A stretch of DNA of 7,108 nt from Clostridium sp. CAG:575. GTDB taxonomy: Bacteria > Bacillota > Clostridia > TANB77 > CAG-508. Where the stretch lies: the NCBI GenBank assembly GCA_000435535.1, contig FR884468.1:1-7108 (forward strand), read 5' to 3'. The notes beneath the pieces are model-generated. The model saw nothing but the letters and a program-made list of their open reading frames with translations, was not told where the DNA came from and searched no databases. The position numbers and the translations under genes are program-made. Position 1 is the stretch's first letter, and each line of letters begins with the position of its first letter. Below are positions 4,623-7,108 of this stretch, piece by piece.

Positions 4623-6014
4623 TTAAAATTCACAGTTTTTTGGTGTTCTAGGGAATGGAATTACATCACGTATATTTTGCATTCCAGTTAAATACATAAT
4701 AGCTCTTTCAAATCCTAAACCAAATCCAGAATGAACACAACTTCCGTATTTTCTTAAATCAAGATACCATTCATAGTTTTCAAGTGGCATATTCAATTCT
4801 TTCATACGGTTAATTAATTTATCGTAATCTTCTTCTCTTTGGCTTCCACCAATTATTTCTCCTATGCCTGGAACTAATAAGTCAGAAGCAGCAACAGTTT
4901 TTCCATCTGGATTTTGTTTCATATAGAAAGCTTTAATATCCATAGGATAATCAGTTACAAAAACAGGTTTTTTGAAGATTTCTTCACATAAATATCTTTC
5001 GTGTTCTGTTTGTAGATCTACACCCCAACTTACTTTATATTCAAATTTATCATTGTGTTTTTCTAATTCTTTTACAGCATTTGTATAAGGAATTCTAACA
5101 AAATCAGATGTTATAACATGATTTAATCTTTCTAATAATCCTTTATCTATAAAATTGTTGAAAAATTCCATTTCTTCTGGGCAATTATCTAATACATATT
5201 GGAAAATATATTTAATCATATCCTCAGCTAAATCCATGTCATCTTTTAAATCAGCAAAACATATTTCTGGTTCAACCATCCAAAATTCAGCAGCATGTTT
5301 TACTGTATTAGAATTTTCAGCTCTAAAAGTGGGACCAAATGTGTATATGTTGCGGAAAGCTTCGGCAAATGTTTCACCATTTAATTGACCACTAACAGTT
5401 AAATGAGCAGGCTTTCCAAAAAAGTCTTTTGAAAAATCAATTTGTCCATCTTCTGTTTTAGGAATATTTGTTAAATCAAAAGAATTTACGTTAAACATTT
5501 CTCCTGCACCTTCAGCATCACTTCCGGTGATTAGTGGAGTATTTACATATACAAATCCTCTTTCTTGAAAAAATTTGTGGATAGCATATGCTAATGTGCT
5601 TCTTACTCTAAATACTGCATTAAAAGTATTTGTTCTTGGACGAAGATGTGATATTGTTCTTAAATATTCAAAAGAATGTTTTTTCTTTTGAAGTGGATAA
5701 GAAATATCAGATAAGCTTTCAATTTCAATTTCTGTGGCTTGTATTTCGAAAGGTTGTTTTGCGTTTTCGGTTTTTACTAGAGTTCCAATTACTTTTATAG
5801 ATGAACTTATTGATAATTTGCTAATATCATTGAAATTTGATAAGTTATCTGTAAAAACAATTTGGATATTTTTAAAAAATGAACCATCATTTAGTTCAAT
5901 AAATCCGAATGTTTTAGAGTCTCTTACTGTTCTAACCCATCCTTCTAAAGTGATATTTTGGTCTATATATTTTTCTGTGTTTCTGTATAAATCTTTTATT
6001 GTTAATTTTCCCAT
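4623..6014 (-). CDS. asnS: Asparaginyl-tRNA synthetase
   Basis: This class IIb synthetase charges tRNA-Asn with asparagine in the cytoplasm. The 463-residue length matches bacterial AsnRS (E. coli 466). The N-terminal OB-fold anticodon-binding domain (about 18-105) includes [25 protein letters not shown] (21-45). The catalytic domain follows: the motif 1 region (137-162, [19 protein letters not shown]...NTP), the AsnRS-type [10 protein letters not shown] (165-174), motif 2 [12 protein letters not shown]...FWMVEPE (226-250), [10 protein letters not shown] (385-394), and motif 3 [15 protein letters not shown] (430-444), ending in [10 protein letters not shown]. The substrate-pocket and adjacent residues favour asparagine over aspartate or lysine enzymes. 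A perfect GGAGGT lies 6 bases before the ATG. Promoter and leader are short, with no T-box. It is divergent from the VanW-domain gene. Confidence 0.97.
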   Translation of the reverse strand: MGKLTIKDLYRNTEKYIDQNITLEGWVRTVRDSKTFGFIELNDGSFFKNIQIVFTDNLSNFNDISKLSISSSIKVIGTLVKTENAKQPFEIQATEIEIESLSDISYPLQKKKHSFEYLRTISHLRPRTNTFNAVFRVRSTLAYAIHKFFQERGFVYVNTPLITGSDAEGAGEMFNVNSFDLTNIPKTEDGQIDFSKDFFGKPAHLTVSGQLNGETFAEAFRNIYTFGPTFRAENSNTVKHAAEFWMVEPEICFADLKDDMDLAEDMIKYIFQYVLDNCPEEMEFFNNFIDKGLLERLNHVITSDFVRIPYTNAVKELEKHNDKFEYKVSWGVDLQTEHERYLCEEIFKKPVFVTDYPMDIKAFYMKQNPDGKTVAASDLLVPGIGEIIGGSQREEDYDKLINRMKELNMPLENYEWYLDLRKYGSCVHSGFGLGFERAIMYLTGMQNIRDVIPFPRTPKNCEF

Positions 6015-6043
6015 AATTTACCTCCATTATTATTATGAATAAG

Positions 6044-6072
6044 ATTATACACCAACATACACTAAAATTCAA
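6044..6072 (-). promoter_or_regulatory. asnS promoter
   Basis: On the minus strand TTGAAT (6072-6067) and a perfect TATAAT (6049-6044) are 17 bases apart. The start near 6037 leaves a leader of only about 23 bases, so no T-box or other long leader regulation of this synthetase is possible from this promoter. Confidence 0.75.
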
Positions 6073-6091
6073 TCTTTTATTAATAATACAC

Positions 6092-6120
6092 TTGAAAATA
6101 CTGAAAAAATATTGTAAAAT
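6092..6120 (+). promoter_or_regulatory. Promoter of the VanW-domain gene
   Basis: TTGAAA (6092-6097) and TAAAAT (6115-6120) are 17 bases apart. The start near 6127 gives a leader of about 29 bases holding the AGGAGG ribosome binding site (6141-6146). It is back to back with the asnS promoter; the two -35 boxes are 19 bases apart. Confidence 0.7.
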
Positions 6121-6155
6121 AGTAGATACTAAAAATTTAGAGGAGGGCTAAACAA

Positions 6156-6935
6156 ATGGTAAGCCGGAAAGAAAGTAGTAAAAAGATTTTTTTATTAGTA
6201 ATTATAGTTTCTATTTTTATGCTAATGTGTTTAAGTACTAATGTAAAGGCAGAAAGTAGTCAAATGCAAGTAGGATATGTAGATGTTAAATCTGGGCTGA
6301 GAGTACGAAGTGAAGCATCAACAAAGTCCGAAATAATAGGACATCTTAAGCCGGGCAATTTAGTGGAAATTATGAAAAAAGAGGGAGATTTTTATCTAGT
6401 AACATTTTATGAAGATAACCAGCAGATAAATGGCTATGTGTATAGTCAGTATGTGAGTATTCCTGAAAAAGAAGGATATAAATTAATCTCTGCTGCTGTT
6501 ATAACCTCAAGTAAAAGTTCTGACAACAGAAAGTTCAATATGTCTTTAGCTTGCGATAAGCTAAATGGACTTACATTAGAATCGGGAGAACAATTTGATT
6601 GGTATGGAGCTAATGGAGTAGGAAAAGCTAATAAAGCTAATGGGTTTAAAAAAGCAAAAGTCATAATGAATAAAAAATATGTTGAAGGTTATGGTGGTGG
6701 TGTTTGCCAAGTTAGTACTACATTATATAATTGTATTTATAATTTAGGTATTACACCTGATGAAATACATCACCATAGTTTACCATCTAGTTATGTGACT
6801 AAGGGAATGGATGCAACAGTTGCATATCCAGCAAAAAACTTTAAATTCACAAATTTATATGATTATAAAATTGAGTTTGAGGCTTTTGCAGATGGAGAAA
6901 AAGTAACAATTCTTTGTTTTAAAGAAGCAGATTAG
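6156..6935 (+). CDS. Secreted SH3b-VanW domain protein
   Basis: The 259-residue protein is exported. Basic residues (MVSRKESSKK) precede a hydrophobic core (11-26) and a likely signal-peptidase site after A32 (NVKA/ES). Next comes a bacterial SH3 domain (about 38-102, with SGLRVRSEASTKSEIIGHLKPG), a fold that usually binds peptidoglycan or other wall ligands. The C-terminal VanW domain (about 110-255) shows its signature GGGVCQVSTTLYN (180-192) with C184, then HHHSLPSSYV (205-214). VanW was named from VanB-type vancomycin-resistance clusters, but its biochemical role is not established and it does not by itself imply resistance; no other van gene is present here. The start is set by AGGAGG 9 bases upstream. 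It is a single-gene unit with its own promoter and terminator. A role in the cell wall is likely. Confidence 0.92.
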   Translation: MVSRKESSKKIFLLVIIVSIFMLMCLSTNVKAESSQMQVGYVDVKSGLRVRSEASTKSEIIGHLKPGNLVEIMKKEGDFYLVTFYEDNQQINGYVYSQYVSIPEKEGYKLISAAVITSSKSSDNRKFNMSLACDKLNGLTLESGEQFDWYGANGVGKANKANGFKKAKVIMNKKYVEGYGGGVCQVSTTLYNCIYNLGITPDEIHHHSLPSSYVTKGMDATVAYPAKNFKFTNLYDYKIEFEAFADGEKVTILCFKEAD

Positions 6936-6951
6936 TATCGAGTAGAATATG

Positions 6952-6989
6952 AAAAAAGCTGTATTGTAAAAAAATTATACAGCTTTTTT
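6952..6989. terminator. Strong, probably bidirectional terminator
   Basis: AAAAAAGCTGTAT (6952-6964) pairs perfectly over 13 bp with ATACAGCTTTTTT (6977-6989) around a 12-base loop. Runs of T follow the stem on both strands, so it can end the VanW-domain gene from the left and any minus-strand gene entering from the right edge. Confidence 0.88.
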
Positions 6990-7046
6990 CTAAGACAATA
7001 AATTAAGTATATGATTTTTGTATTTTTATAGAATAAGTTAAGTAAA

Positions 7047-7106
7047 TTATTTTAATAATATATCTAATATTTGTGGATAAATTTTTGAAGCATTATTGTT
7101 CCAATT
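7047..7106 (-). CDS. Possible C-terminal end of a gene beyond the right edge
   Basis: Read on the minus strand from the window edge, one frame stays open for 19 codons to a TAA and gives a protein-like end: NWNNNASKIYPQILDILLK. A bidirectional terminator lies about 57 bases beyond its stop. The stretch is too short to identify, and an open run of this length can occur by chance. Confidence 0.3.
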   Translation of the reverse strand, partial: NWNNNASKIYPQILDILLK

Positions 7107-7108
7107 AT

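Noticed and set aside
5155..6042. Plus-strand open frames of 77 and 102 codons inside or overlapping asnS
   Set aside because: They are antisense shadows of a clearly conserved synthetase gene and lack ribosome binding sites.
6156..6935. Vancomycin resistance
   Set aside because: VanW-domain proteins are widespread in Clostridia and Bacilli. No ligase, VanX/Y or VanR/S homologue is present.
7072..7080. A perfect DnaA-box match (TTATCCACA on the minus strand)
   Set aside because: It is a single copy with no cluster or dnaA/dnaN neighbourhood, and it falls in a possible coding end. A lone 9-base match is likely chance.

Overview
The window is very AT-rich (about 70-75% A+T by eye) and carries spo0A, strong AGGAGG-type ribosome binding sites and consensus sigma-A promoters. 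This points to a low-GC endospore-lineage member of the Bacillota, most likely Clostridia. No species can be named from the sequence alone.

Layout, left to right. Positions 1-174 are the tail of an upstream unit, ending in a clean intrinsic terminator (145-173). spo0A (469-1284, +) encodes the sporulation master response regulator and is followed by hairpins in its 3' region (1392-1474). From 1567 to 2064 lies a compact cassette that is the most interesting part of the window. A 40-residue hydrophobic peptide gene (1657-1779, +) has its own promoter and a hairpin over its Shine-Dalgarno. It converges on a short antisense RNA (about 1867 to 1786, -) with a near-perfect promoter. Both RNAs end in one bidirectional terminator and share short direct repeats. 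This is the architecture of a par/Fst-like type I toxin-antitoxin locus, but the peptide does not look like Fst. A 50-residue soluble protein gene (1912-2064, -) lies just behind the antitoxin promoter and has no terminator of its own, so its transcript should run through the antitoxin.

scpB (2208-2900, +) has a strong promoter and is followed by proS (2964-4241, +), probably co-transcribed. The prolyl-tRNA synthetase is only 425 residues long and lacks the usual editing insertion. Convergent to it is a 64-residue gene of unknown function (4300-4494, -) with its own promoter. The stem-loop between them is fully paired only when read on the minus strand. asnS (4623-6014, -) and a secreted SH3b-VanW protein gene (6156-6935, +) are divergent, with back-to-back promoters at 6044-6120. 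The VanW gene ends in a strong terminator (6952-6989). At the right edge the minus strand may hold the last codons of another gene.

Together the window is mainly core chromosome: cell-fate control, chromosome segregation, two class II aminoacyl-tRNA synthetases and an envelope protein. Small genes sit in the gaps. There is no evidence of insertion sequences, phage genes, tRNA, rRNA or CRISPR.
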